Shown here: one piece after another, positions 1-8,061 of the stretch | Position numbering within the stretch: position 1 is the first letter of the stretch | Layout of the letters: every line of letters begins with the position of its first letter | Source: SAR92 clade bacterium H921 | GTDB lineage: Bacteria > Pseudomonadota > Gammaproteobacteria > Pseudomonadales > Porticoccaceae | DNA length: 64,000 bases | NCBI GenBank assembly: GCA_025153755.1 | Contig: JAOALD010000002.1 | Span: 434,001 to 498,000, forward strand | Direction of reading: 5' to 3' | Program-made: the position numbers and the translations under genes | Notes under the pieces: model-generated | Seen by the model: the letters and a program-made list of their open reading frames with translations, nothing else | What the model was told of the DNA's origin: nothing | The model's database searches: none

Positions 1-166
1 CATTGAGCGTCCATGTGGAAAATGACTGACTGCGATTATGGGCACTACTGCTCGGGCTCTGTGCTGTGAGAAATAGAATAAAGCTAACCACTATGGCTGT
101 CTTTAGGCTTGTGGCTTTTGTTGGGCTCATGGCTGTCTTTAGGCTCATGGCTGTCTTTAGGCTCAT
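1..166 (-). CDS. 5' part of a secreted or membrane protein, HupE/UreJ-like, cut by the window edge
   Basis: The minus-strand frame opens at ATG 166-164 and is still open at base 1, so about 55 residues are visible. The start overlaps the stop of the upstream gene as ATGA, the usual coupled arrangement. The first residues are repetitive (MSLKTA, MSLKTA, MSPTKATSLKTA) because of an 18-bp DNA repeat. A hydrophobic stretch (AIVVSFILFLTA) follows and looks like a signal-peptide core, then a segment beginning AHNRSQSFSTW. That segment recalls the mature N-terminus of HupE/UreJ-type proteins, which often neighbour SurA/PpiC-like genes; the family call rests on about 15 residues and is tentative. In-frame ATGs at 148 and 130 are alternative starts. 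Confidence 0.5.
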   Translation of the reverse strand, partial: MSLKTAMSLKTAMSPTKATSLKTAIVVSFILFLTAQSPSSSAHNRSQSFSTWTLN

Positions 167-172
167 GGCTGT
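124..172. repeat. 18-bp tandem repeat, about 2.7 copies, carrying start codons
   Basis: Two exact copies of ggctcatggctgtcttta lie at 124-141 and 142-159, followed by a 13-base partial copy at 160-172. More degenerate copies extend back to about 94. Read on the minus strand the unit encodes MSLKTA, so each copy carries an in-frame ATG. The array also supplies the TGA stop of the upstream gene (165-163). Confidence 0.9.
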
Positions 173-624
173 ACCCAGCTTGAGGACCACTTAATATCTG
201 CAGATCTGTGTAAGCTATGTAGATAGTCTTCTAGGGCCTCTGACTTATTATTGCTGGCCTCAATGTCGATCATTATGCCTGCCAAAATAGACTCCAGCAC
301 AACTGCACGCACCGCTAAGTCGTTGCGTATTAGTTCTGAGTTAATGCCATGCTGTATCAACAGTTCTTCATCAATTAGGCGTTGCAGTACTAAATTCCGG
401 TCCTGTTGAGAGACAGCATCACGCTTTTCGCTGGCGAGCATATTAAGCGCCCGTTGGTATTCCAGAAGACGAATATTGGTGTTGTTAACTGTGGCAATAG
501 ACTCCTCGTTGAGTTGTTGATTTGGGGTTAGCCAGCCAGTGATGTCAAGCATACCTAGGACTGCGCCTGACAGGGCGCAGGCGGCTAGGATCCGCAATGA
601 ATATTTACGGGAGCTACTATTCAT
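163..624 (-). CDS. SurA/PpiC-like N-terminal domain protein without a rotamase domain
   Basis: About 153 residues from ATG 624. An N-terminal hydrophobic segment (ILAACALSGAVLGML) suggests a signal anchor. The body matches the helical N-terminal part of SurA/PpiC-type chaperone-isomerases, including IATVNNTNIRLLEYQRAL and a run around LIDEELLIQHG. The next gene upstream has the same LIDEELLIQ motif, so the two are paralogues. No parvulin catalytic domain follows; the protein ends inside the 18-bp repeat. It overlaps the upstream gene by 8 bases and the downstream HupE/UreJ-like gene by ATGA, so the three are probably one operon. A role in helping the membrane protein fold is inference. ATG 639 is an alternative start. 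Confidence 0.6.
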   Translation of the reverse strand: MNSSSRKYSLRILAACALSGAVLGMLDITGWLTPNQQLNEESIATVNNTNIRLLEYQRALNMLASEKRDAVSQQDRNLVLQRLIDEELLIQHGINSELIRNDLAVRAVVLESILAGIMIDIEASNNKSEALEDYLHSLHRSADIKWSSSWVQP

Positions 625-1462
625 AGTATGTCTTAACATGCTGTTCGTGATTAATTTCTATAACTGCCTGTCGGCGCAGCGTTGCCAGTTTTAGTTGTAG
701 TGCAGTATCGCGACCACGGCGTTTGTATTCGGCTTCGATCTGACTGCGTACCTGCGTGAAAGGCGGAGTTTGTTCTGGATGTCTGTCAATAAGGGTTAAA
801 AGATACACACCGTCTGGCTGTGAAATAGGGGAGCTGGTTTGTCCCGCCTCTAAGTTGAGGGCTATGTTGGTTAATTTATTGCCTAGGTATCGTCGCACCA
901 TATGCACTGGCAGTGCAGATGAAGGAAGCACTGATGGTTGATTGGCAAGTTGAGGGTCAAATTCAAAAGCTTGGGACGCTTTGGCTAGCCTATCAAATTT
1001 ATAGGCTTTAAGTTTTATGCGCAGTGGTTGGGTAAATAGGCTCTGGTGTGAAAGATAGAAATTCTGCAACTGCTGTTCGCTAATGGGGTTGTCTAAGAAT
1101 TCTTGGGTTGTTTGATTAATTACTGTTCGCGCTAGCGCCTTGCGAATACCGGGGTCTACACTGGCAATACCCAATGATTCAGCACGCTGTATTAGCAACT
1201 CTTCATCAATGAGTAATTTGACGATGGTATGTTTTTGCTCATGATCGAGGGTATCAGCAGAGGCGCCAGTGAGTCTTTGTGCAGCAAAATTTAATTGTTT
1301 CAGGCTGATGGGTCGCTGATTTACTAATACCAATTCATTGCTACCGACGGTAAGACTATCAAAATTTAGGCTGGAGCCCATTAGTGCAATAGTCAGTCCT
1401 GCCAGTGCTAAAAAGCTACGGCCGACATTGATATAGCCTGTGGGTGTTAATAATGCACTCAT
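617..1462 (-). CDS. PpiC/SurA-like peptidyl-prolyl isomerase family protein
   Basis: 281 residues. A hydrophobic segment at about residues 13-32 (FLALAGLTIALMGSSLNF) is a signal anchor, so the protein is periplasmic. Residues about 40-140 are the SurA-type helical domain (VNQRPISLKQLNFAAQRL, LIDEELLIQRAESLG). Residues about 140-260 correspond to a divergent parvulin region ending in FTQVRSQIEAEYKRRGRD, the usual junction after a PpiC domain. The histidines expected of an active parvulin are hard to place, so it may be chaperone-only. It is first in a three-gene minus-strand operon. Chaperone role for the downstream membrane protein is inferred from position. Confidence 0.65.
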   Translation of the reverse strand: MSALLTPTGYINVGRSFLALAGLTIALMGSSLNFDSLTVGSNELVLVNQRPISLKQLNFAAQRLTGASADTLDHEQKHTIVKLLIDEELLIQRAESLGIASVDPGIRKALARTVINQTTQEFLDNPISEQQLQNFYLSHQSLFTQPLRIKLKAYKFDRLAKASQAFEFDPQLANQPSVLPSSALPVHMVRRYLGNKLTNIALNLEAGQTSSPISQPDGVYLLTLIDRHPEQTPPFTQVRSQIEAEYKRRGRDTALQLKLATLRRQAVIEINHEQHVKTYYE

Positions 1463-1604
1463 AGTGACTGCGATCTCTCGAGGGATCTAGTAGTTATTGC
1501 TTTAGCACTGACATACATAATAGCTCTATTTTATCTGCAATCACTGTCTTAAGCAGTCATAGCTGTTGCAATTTCAGACAGATTTTAGGGTCTTTAAGGG
1601 CAAA

Positions 1605-1636
1605 AAAAAGGGCGGCTCAAAAGAGCCACCCTTTTT
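1605..1636 (-). terminator. Rho-independent terminator of the first TonB-dependent receptor
   Basis: Two 14-base arms (1605-1618 and 1623-1636) flank an AAAA loop. The only non-Watson-Crick position is a U-G wobble when read on the minus strand. The minus-strand RNA ends in a U-run. It starts 17 bp past the receptor stop codon. Confidence 0.85.
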
Positions 1637-1652
1637 AAGTCACTATCTTCTA

Positions 1653-4121
1653 TTAGAACTCAAAAGATACGGTTACACCCGCTGTGCGGGGCGCAGAGGG
1701 GTAGCCACTATAGATAGCAGCCATATCACCGGCTGCATCTGACCCTGGAGAGATAAACGTTGTTTCCATCCACTGCTCGTCGAATACATTGTTGGCCCAA
1801 AAGGTTAATGTGCCAGCACCTTTGGACATAGAAAGGTTGACATTGACCACATCCTTACTAGAGACATCCATGCCATTCGCAGAGATAACCGCCCTATGAT
1901 TAGGGTTCTCTAGAGTGTAGTACTCACTCTCGCTGAGTCCAGTAACGGATAGCATGTTATCAAAGCCCATGGCGTTAAAGGTATAGTTCAAAGCGGCAGT
2001 ATAACGTTGCTTTGACACTCTTGATGGACGTGTATTGCTGAGGTCAACATCTGCAACGACATGGCCATCACCATACTTTGGATCATGGACAATGCCGCCT
2101 AAGCTTACCGTTAGACTTTCGGATAGAGCAAACATCGACTCAAACTCAAAACCATCAGAGGTTTGTAGAGGTGCGTTCGAGAAAGCATAACCACCGCCGA
2201 CAAATGTTGAGGTCTGGAAGTTTTTAACCTCTTGGTCAAAGTAGGTAAGGTTTAAAAAGCCATTGGCAAACTGTATTTTGGCACCCACCTCATAAACCGT
2301 GGATTCCTCTGGCTTGGTATATCTAAGTCCGTCAATTGCAAAGTTCAAGTTCAGAGGGTTATTCATAGCGCTAAATCCATTAGCCGCAATTTCAGCGGTT
2401 GATGGGTTGGAATCTCTGCTTAGGTCCCAAGACGAAGCTTTGAATCCAGTTGAAACACCACCATAAACAGTTACAGAGTCTGAATACTTATAGGTCAACT
2501 TGGCCGTGTAATCTGTGTTACTGTCGCTTGATTTGCCATTATTTCCGGGATTTGGAAACTCAAGAGACGGCTTCAAATATTGCAACGCATCTGCACCCGC
2601 CAAAGGTCCAGCGAAATAAAACCCCGGAATTGTGGAGAATGGTACGTTGTGCTCCTGACTGAAAGACACTTCTTTATCGTCATCAAGCCGGCTGACACCC
2701 AGTAAAAGAGAGAGTTGGTCGTTCAACTTAATATCGGCTTGCGCAAAGATCGATAATGACTCGTTAGATTGTTCAGCGCTATCGAGTACACCTTGCCCAG
2801 GGGCGTAGAACTGGGTATATGCTTCTCCCGTCTCTGGGTTTGTTCCCAAAAAGGCTTTGAATGCTAGGGGGCTTTCGAGTAGATCAAATATCGCTGGGTT
2901 GCCCGTCAGCATCTGAGCCTGTGCATTCATATAACCTCTAAATGCCGGACCAAATGTGATTTGGCTTGACCCAGAAATGTCTTCATCAGAGTAGAACAGG
3001 CCGGTAGTCCAGTCAATATTGCCCGTTGAGAAAGCAAGTCTCAGTTCAATTTGATCACTATCGATGTCCATCGTGTCACGACCACTATCCGTAAGTGGTG
3101 CGCTATCGAAGTCCACGTCCTGAAGTGTTGAATACTTCATAGTACGATTCGCTATCATGCCGGTAAGGGCACCCCAGCCGAGATCTTTCTCTATGTTCAG
3201 CGAGATACCTTCGTTGACATTTTCATTGCTGGGACGGAAGTTAAAATACGTCTTCCCTGCGTGCGCTGCGCCAGGATCAGTGGCCGCATTGGGTATCGTG
3301 CCACCCGCCGCTGCTACAACAACATAGGATCCTTGGTCCAGTCGGAAAGCGTTCACTACACCGCAGCATACCTCATCAGCAGAGCTTCTATCGGCAATCA
3401 GGCGCATGGAGAAGTCGTCTGATGGCGTGTAAAGAAAATCGGCTCTAACTGAGTAGCGATCTCGATTGCCAACGTCACCTTGCGCACCTGGGACTTGATT
3501 TTGGAAGAAACCGTCTCTGGAGTTTTTGCTTCCGCTTACAGCCATAGCAAGGTTGTCAGCAATGCCCGAAGTCATATAAAACTTTGTTTTTTGGGAATTA
3601 TAGTTGCCTACACTCACGCTAGCCTTGATCTGAGTTTCTTGAGAGGGTTTTTTGGTTACGATATTTACTACACCGGCTGACGCACTCTTGCCGAAAAGCG
3701 TACTTTGCGGCCCTCGAAGAACCTCGATTCGTTCGACAGCAGGAAGGTCATCCAGGGCGCCAGGGATCCTCGTTCTATAGACCCCATCGACAACGATAGC
3801 CACTGCGGGCTCGATGCCCACTGAGGATCCGCCGCCACCAAAACCGCGGATAAAAACTGACGAGTTAATGGAGGTCTGATTCTGTCGCGTGTCAAAAGAT
3901 GGAACAAGCTGTTTTAAATCCATTAAATCTATGACATTGCCAGCTTCGATAGACTCAGCAGATACTACGCTCACTGCTACTGGAACTTCTTGCAGTGTTT
4001 TCTCTGACTTAGTCGCGGTAACTATAATTTCGTCGATGTCAGCAGTTTGCCCTATGCCCGCCATCATCGTGCCAGCGATTGCAACCGCAAGGCTTAAACG
4101 TTTCGAATGAATAAGTTTCAT
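1653..4121 (-). CDS. TonB-dependent outer-membrane receptor
   Basis: 822 residues. A signal peptide (about residues 1-27, ending GIGQTA) is followed by a TonB-box-like segment DIDEIIVTATKSEK. The plug domain lies at about 45-160 (PVAVSVVSAESI, RIEVLRGPQSTLFGKSASAG), and the remainder is the beta-barrel ending in VSFEF with the aromatic C-terminal residue needed for outer-membrane insertion. The EIIVTATK start and GPQSTLFG plug motif are typical of the large family of marine receptors for plant and algal compounds, but they do not give the substrate. It resembles the receptor at 5139-7649, including a Cys-Cys pair after an RLIAD strand, so the two probably arose by duplication. It has its own terminator. 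Confidence 0.9.
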   Translation of the reverse strand: MKLIHSKRLSLAVAIAGTMMAGIGQTADIDEIIVTATKSEKTLQEVPVAVSVVSAESIEAGNVIDLMDLKQLVPSFDTRQNQTSINSSVFIRGFGGGGSSVGIEPAVAIVVDGVYRTRIPGALDDLPAVERIEVLRGPQSTLFGKSASAGVVNIVTKKPSQETQIKASVSVGNYNSQKTKFYMTSGIADNLAMAVSGSKNSRDGFFQNQVPGAQGDVGNRDRYSVRADFLYTPSDDFSMRLIADRSSADEVCCGVVNAFRLDQGSYVVVAAAGGTIPNAATDPGAAHAGKTYFNFRPSNENVNEGISLNIEKDLGWGALTGMIANRTMKYSTLQDVDFDSAPLTDSGRDTMDIDSDQIELRLAFSTGNIDWTTGLFYSDEDISGSSQITFGPAFRGYMNAQAQMLTGNPAIFDLLESPLAFKAFLGTNPETGEAYTQFYAPGQGVLDSAEQSNESLSIFAQADIKLNDQLSLLLGVSRLDDDKEVSFSQEHNVPFSTIPGFYFAGPLAGADALQYLKPSLEFPNPGNNGKSSDSNTDYTAKLTYKYSDSVTVYGGVSTGFKASSWDLSRDSNPSTAEIAANGFSAMNNPLNLNFAIDGLRYTKPEESTVYEVGAKIQFANGFLNLTYFDQEVKNFQTSTFVGGGYAFSNAPLQTSDGFEFESMFALSESLTVSLGGIVHDPKYGDGHVVADVDLSNTRPSRVSKQRYTAALNYTFNAMGFDNMLSVTGLSESEYYTLENPNHRAVISANGMDVSSKDVVNVNLSMSKGAGTLTFWANNVFDEQWMETTFISPGSDAAGDMAAIYSGYPSAPRTAGVTVSFEF

Positions 4122-4412
4122 AATTTCCCCTCAAATTTAAGAATTTTTTTTATATCTGGCTGTCGTCTTTGGAGACTTGTTGGATGGTGCTTACCCGAAC
4201 TAAGACGACCTTAATCTACTTTGAATTGTTACAACGATCTCATGCATCTCTGTTGCTTAGGCACCACTGGATACAGCAACTATAGCTAGTGGACCTACTA
4301 TTGCGAGATGATTTTTTCATCGTGATTTTCCTTTAAAAATTTTTTTTTACTAGGATTGCGCTGTTGTCTTGGTCCCAATAAATTTAACCCCCTTATTACT
4401 ATTGTATTTCAG

Positions 4413-4826
4413 CTATTCAATCGCGTATGCTTTTGTTTCGAAGAAAGGTTTCCAACAATAGTTTTTGCAATCTAGCACAACTTTCCTATTAATGCATGCG
4501 CCGTACGTTTTGCATGTCTTTTGTAATTGCGTTATGTCAGCGTGATCATGGCTGCGCATTTTAAATCCTTCCATTAGATGGTGCGCTAGGTAATCATCTT
4601 GCTGCCTCTGCTTAGATGGGTAAAAAAAGGTATGCCTCCTAACCCTACAGTTGCAAATACGCTTAACTAGTTTAGATACTATATCTGAAGTATCTGTACC
4701 GGCAGAGATGATTTCGTTGATAAGGCTTTGTCTGATAGCAATATACCCGAGATCGAACCCTTTAGTTAATAAGTCACCTAGGGCCAGGATACTACCAAAT
4801 AGCAGAGTAGCTGGTAACCTCTGACG
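4413..4826 (-). pseudogene. Start-less 137-codon open frame, probable gene remnant
   Basis: On the minus strand this frame is open for 137 codons from the TAA at 4829-4827 to TAG at 4415-4413, in a 1-kb gap with no other long frame. It contains no usable ATG, GTG or TTG near its start; the first ATG (4574) leaves 53 codons. The composition is protein-like: an amphipathic stretch AIRQSLINEIISAGTDTSD, a basic Cys-containing segment RICNCRVRRHTFFYP, and a C-terminal part with spaced Cys residues. I do not recognise the family. It may be the 3' part of a decayed regulator or transferred gene, or chance in AT-rich DNA. Confidence 0.4.
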
Positions 4827-4923
4827 TTAGCGACTCAGTAATGATTACCTAGAGGTTATAATTTTACTCTGGACGGGTCTATGGCATGAGGTATCAGGGG
4901 ATTTACTAACGGGAGGCCAGCGG

Positions 4924-5043
4924 ATGTATGTAGTGGCTTTTTTCGTTGGTGCCAAGGGTGAGGGTGTTCACGCCTACTTAAATGTCGGCGATATTCGGTC
5001 AAAATGGTTTCGAATTTGCCCTGCAATCCTATATGAGAGTTAA
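4924..5043 (+). CDS. Possible 39-residue small protein
   Basis: ATG 4924 is preceded by GGGAGG (4911-4916) with 7 bases between, close to an ideal ribosome binding site. The frame runs 39 codons to TAA at 5041-5043. The product begins MYVVAFFVGAKGEGVHAYL and matches nothing I know. It stands on the opposite strand to both flanking receptors and ends about 40 bp before the receptor terminator. It could be a genuine small gene or a decayed end of a longer one. Confidence 0.3.
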   Translation: MYVVAFFVGAKGEGVHAYLNVGDIRSKWFRICPAILYES

Positions 5044-5083
5044 GAGCCTACTGTCCCTGTAGACTTATATCAAACTGCTAATA

Positions 5084-5117
5084 AAAAAAGGGCAACTCAG
5101 CTGAGTTGCCCTTTTTT
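5084..5117 (-). terminator. Terminator of the second TonB-dependent receptor
   Basis: A perfect palindrome (gggcaactcag/ctgagttgccc) flanked by an A-run on the left and a T-run on the right, 21 bp past the receptor stop. It is symmetric and could act on both strands. Confidence 0.88.
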
Positions 5118-5138
5118 TGGTACTTCTCAAACTGCGTT

Positions 5139-7649
5139 TTAGAAATTTTTGCGCAGAGTAAAGCCATAGGTGCGTGGAGCGTTTGGATAGCCGCTAAAAC
5201 TACCTGGCTGTGCAGGCGTTGGAAACGCGCTGATCAGGCTTTCATGATCGGTGAGGTTGCGACCCCAGATCATTGCATCCCATCCGCCAGTCTCGCTACT
5301 AAAGCCTAAGCTCGCATTGAGATTATCGGAGCCACGGTTAGCTAAGCTGAACGGAATAAGATCAGCCACCTTGACATCCTTTTCATGCAGATATTCAAGA
5401 CGGAAAAAACCATTTACCCCACTAGATACTTCAAAGTTGTAAGTTGCATTAACGTTGTAACTGAGTTCATGAACTCCGGCTGGTGACTGGCCGCTAAGGT
5501 CAATGGTATTTTGACCTTCTGGACAGAGATACTGTGGTTCTGAGAGGCCAGTGGTGTCACAGGTACCGTTTAAGAACTCATCATAAACCGCATCAATATA
5601 CATGGCTGATAATCCCACAACAAGATTCTCTGATAGAGCGAAAACACCATCTAACTCAACGCCCTCATGAGTTTCCTTACCAGCATTCTCAAGATTGAAG
5701 CCTGTGCCACCGAAGACATTAGATTGGAATCCTTTAATAGTTTGCTCAAAATAAGCCATATTAAAGTAGCCATTATCGAAGGAAGCTTTTAAGCCAACTT
5801 CAACGCTAATTGCCTCTTCAGGGTCAGCTGTACGGTTACCCGGTGTGCGTCCATCGACAGATAAATTTACTGAAGTAGCTTTAAAACCTGATGAATGGCT
5901 AGCATAAACCGTCAAAGAGTCAGTCATGTCATAAGACAACCTAAATGTATGAGTCAAATCATCTGACTTAAATACACCGCTTTCTTCAGCAGAGCCACCA
6001 TATGCGGGGAATGGAGGGACTAGCTGTAAGCCAGTTAATGAATCAAAAGGCCCGCCAGCGAGAGGAAGCGCTGCAAATGGATCATTAACCACGACATCAG
6101 AGACAACTGTTTTCTTGTCTTCCGTGTAGTTTAGTCCCAGAGTAACAGATGCCTTGTCACTCAGGTTATAGTCAAGCTGAGTGAATATAGATGTAGCCAC
6201 CCCATCCATAGCGAATGCTTCCTTTGGAAGTCCTGTGCCTGGCTGAAACCAAGTTCCCGCCAAAAGAGGAATCCCTGCGGCAAGGTTAGCTCCCGCTGCA
6301 TTGCCTCCGCCAAGGTAAGCCATTACATCAGCAGGATTAGCAGTTGGAGATAGTAGTGCCGCAAGTGACATATTGCCGGTCGCCGCTATCTCAGCCTGAA
6401 CAGCTCCACCTAACGTTAGTAATGTTGCTACGCTGGTTAGTCCGCCAGGCAAAGCCTGACTAATCAAAAAATCTGCAAATGGGTAAACGTCAGCGCCATA
6501 GATAAGCGTACGCTCAGTCTCAACTTCTTCATCAGAGTGGAATAAACCGACCATCCATTGCAGGTCACCATCACCATTAGAGGTTAGTCGAAGTTCTTGA
6601 GTAACGCTTTTGATATCATAGTCCACTCTATTTTCGCCCAGCAGATCTGCGGGAGAGAAGTCCGCATCGAAATTAGAATCCAACGACTGACGTCGAGACG
6701 AGGTGATTGATGTCAGAGTGGCGTAATCTAGATCTTTATCAATCTGAATAGATAAGCCTTTACCTTCCAATTTGTTAGACGGCGTGACGTTCATATTCAT
6801 ATTTCTTGCCCATGGATCTATGGGCGCTGTTGCATTACCCTGTTGCATAGCGATTCCTGCGGCAACTTGGGTTGCGGGTCCATAGACCAAGCCACTGGCG
6901 GCGCAACAGATTTCATCAATTTCATTAAAATCGGCGATTAAGCGTACGGTTAGATCATCGGAAGGTTCGAAGAGTATTTGTCCACGGATTGCGCTGCGAT
7001 TGCGCTCATTAACTCCATTTCCCGTTGTGATATTGGTGGCGTATCCATCGGATGAATTATCACTGGCAGATAATCTGTACGATACGGTATCGCTTAGGGG
7101 TCCAGTTACCGTGCCTTTTATAATGCGGGCACCATAGTTGCCGCCAGTTGCTTCAATCATGCCACCAAAGCTGTCCTCGGGGAGCAGGGTGGATATGCTA
7201 ATTACACCAGCAGATGCATTTTTACCAAATAGTGTTGATTGAGGGCCACTTAGCACCTCAACGCGCTGCACGGTAGGTAGGTCAGCCAATGCTGACGCTG
7301 ATCGGCTTCTGGGAACTCCGTCAATATAAACCCCTACTGCAGGTTCAATACCTGGATTGTTGGCACCATTACCATAGCCGCGAATGGTGAAGTTAGTTTG
7401 CGCAGAGCTCTGAAGCTGGTTGACACGTAGTGATGGAACCGACATTTGCAAGTCGATAATGTCGACGATGGCAGCGCGCTGGATAGTTTCGCCGCTGGTC
7501 ACGGAGACACTTAGCGGCACATCTTGCAGTGATTGCTCACGCTTGTTGGCTGTTACTATAATTTCGTCTAGTTGCGCTGCATAGGCACCGCCGGACGCAG
7601 TGGCAATAGCTAACGCTAACGCACTTATATGGCGTAATGATGTTTTCAT
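5139..7649 (-). CDS. TonB-dependent outer-membrane receptor
   Basis: 836 residues. The signal peptide ends at about residue 24 (SGGAYA), followed by AQLDEIIVTANKREQ as TonB box region. The plug domain is at about 40-155 (PLSVSVTSGETI, RVEVLSGPQSTLFGKNASAG), then a long barrel ending FTLRKNF. It shares layout, plug motif and a Cys-Cys pair (DEICCA, about residue 251) with the receptor at 1653-4121. The permease, hydrolase and Rieske genes start 412 bp away on the other strand, so this receptor may bring their substrate across the outer membrane; that link is positional only. Confidence 0.9.
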   Translation of the reverse strand: MKTSLRHISALALAIATASGGAYAAQLDEIIVTANKREQSLQDVPLSVSVTSGETIQRAAIVDIIDLQMSVPSLRVNQLQSSAQTNFTIRGYGNGANNPGIEPAVGVYIDGVPRSRSASALADLPTVQRVEVLSGPQSTLFGKNASAGVISISTLLPEDSFGGMIEATGGNYGARIIKGTVTGPLSDTVSYRLSASDNSSDGYATNITTGNGVNERNRSAIRGQILFEPSDDLTVRLIADFNEIDEICCAASGLVYGPATQVAAGIAMQQGNATAPIDPWARNMNMNVTPSNKLEGKGLSIQIDKDLDYATLTSITSSRRQSLDSNFDADFSPADLLGENRVDYDIKSVTQELRLTSNGDGDLQWMVGLFHSDEEVETERTLIYGADVYPFADFLISQALPGGLTSVATLLTLGGAVQAEIAATGNMSLAALLSPTANPADVMAYLGGGNAAGANLAAGIPLLAGTWFQPGTGLPKEAFAMDGVATSIFTQLDYNLSDKASVTLGLNYTEDKKTVVSDVVVNDPFAALPLAGGPFDSLTGLQLVPPFPAYGGSAEESGVFKSDDLTHTFRLSYDMTDSLTVYASHSSGFKATSVNLSVDGRTPGNRTADPEEAISVEVGLKASFDNGYFNMAYFEQTIKGFQSNVFGGTGFNLENAGKETHEGVELDGVFALSENLVVGLSAMYIDAVYDEFLNGTCDTTGLSEPQYLCPEGQNTIDLSGQSPAGVHELSYNVNATYNFEVSSGVNGFFRLEYLHEKDVKVADLIPFSLANRGSDNLNASLGFSSETGGWDAMIWGRNLTDHESLISAFPTPAQPGSFSGYPNAPRTYGFTLRKNF

Positions 7650-8061
7650 TATGAATTTCCCCTTAATATTTTTGTAACAGCGTTGAGCTGCTGATTTTTA
7701 CTGTAAATAACACTTAGTACATTACTGCGCTTGGATGACCCGAATTTACCTATTTCCAGGTAGTTTCAAAACCAAAAACATCGGTTAGATCGCTACCGAA
7801 TTTATCATAACTTTATATTTATTGCATGCGCTGTCTAAATAACCGGTAGATGTAGCTGTTTCAGTTAGCTAAACCATTACTATGATTTTGTTATAGCAGA
7901 CTCAAGACTTATCATTACACGCAATCCCAAATGCCGTGACCTAGATCACTAACAGAGGAGCTAATTTAAGCGAAAGGACTGGGTGTACGATCAAAATATG
8001 TGCATGACCCTTTGCATTAGTCTCCGCCCCTGTTAACGTGCTTCAAAAAGGGGATTTGCAT
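7650..8061. other. Divergent intergenic region between receptor and permease genes
   Basis: 412 bp that must hold promoters for both divergent genes. It is AT-rich near the receptor. I found no clear hairpin, RNA gene or convincing operator. Confidence 0.5.

Noticed and set aside
124-172. CRISPR-like array
   Set aside because: The units are directly adjacent without spacers and are read through as protein; it is a simple tandem repeat.
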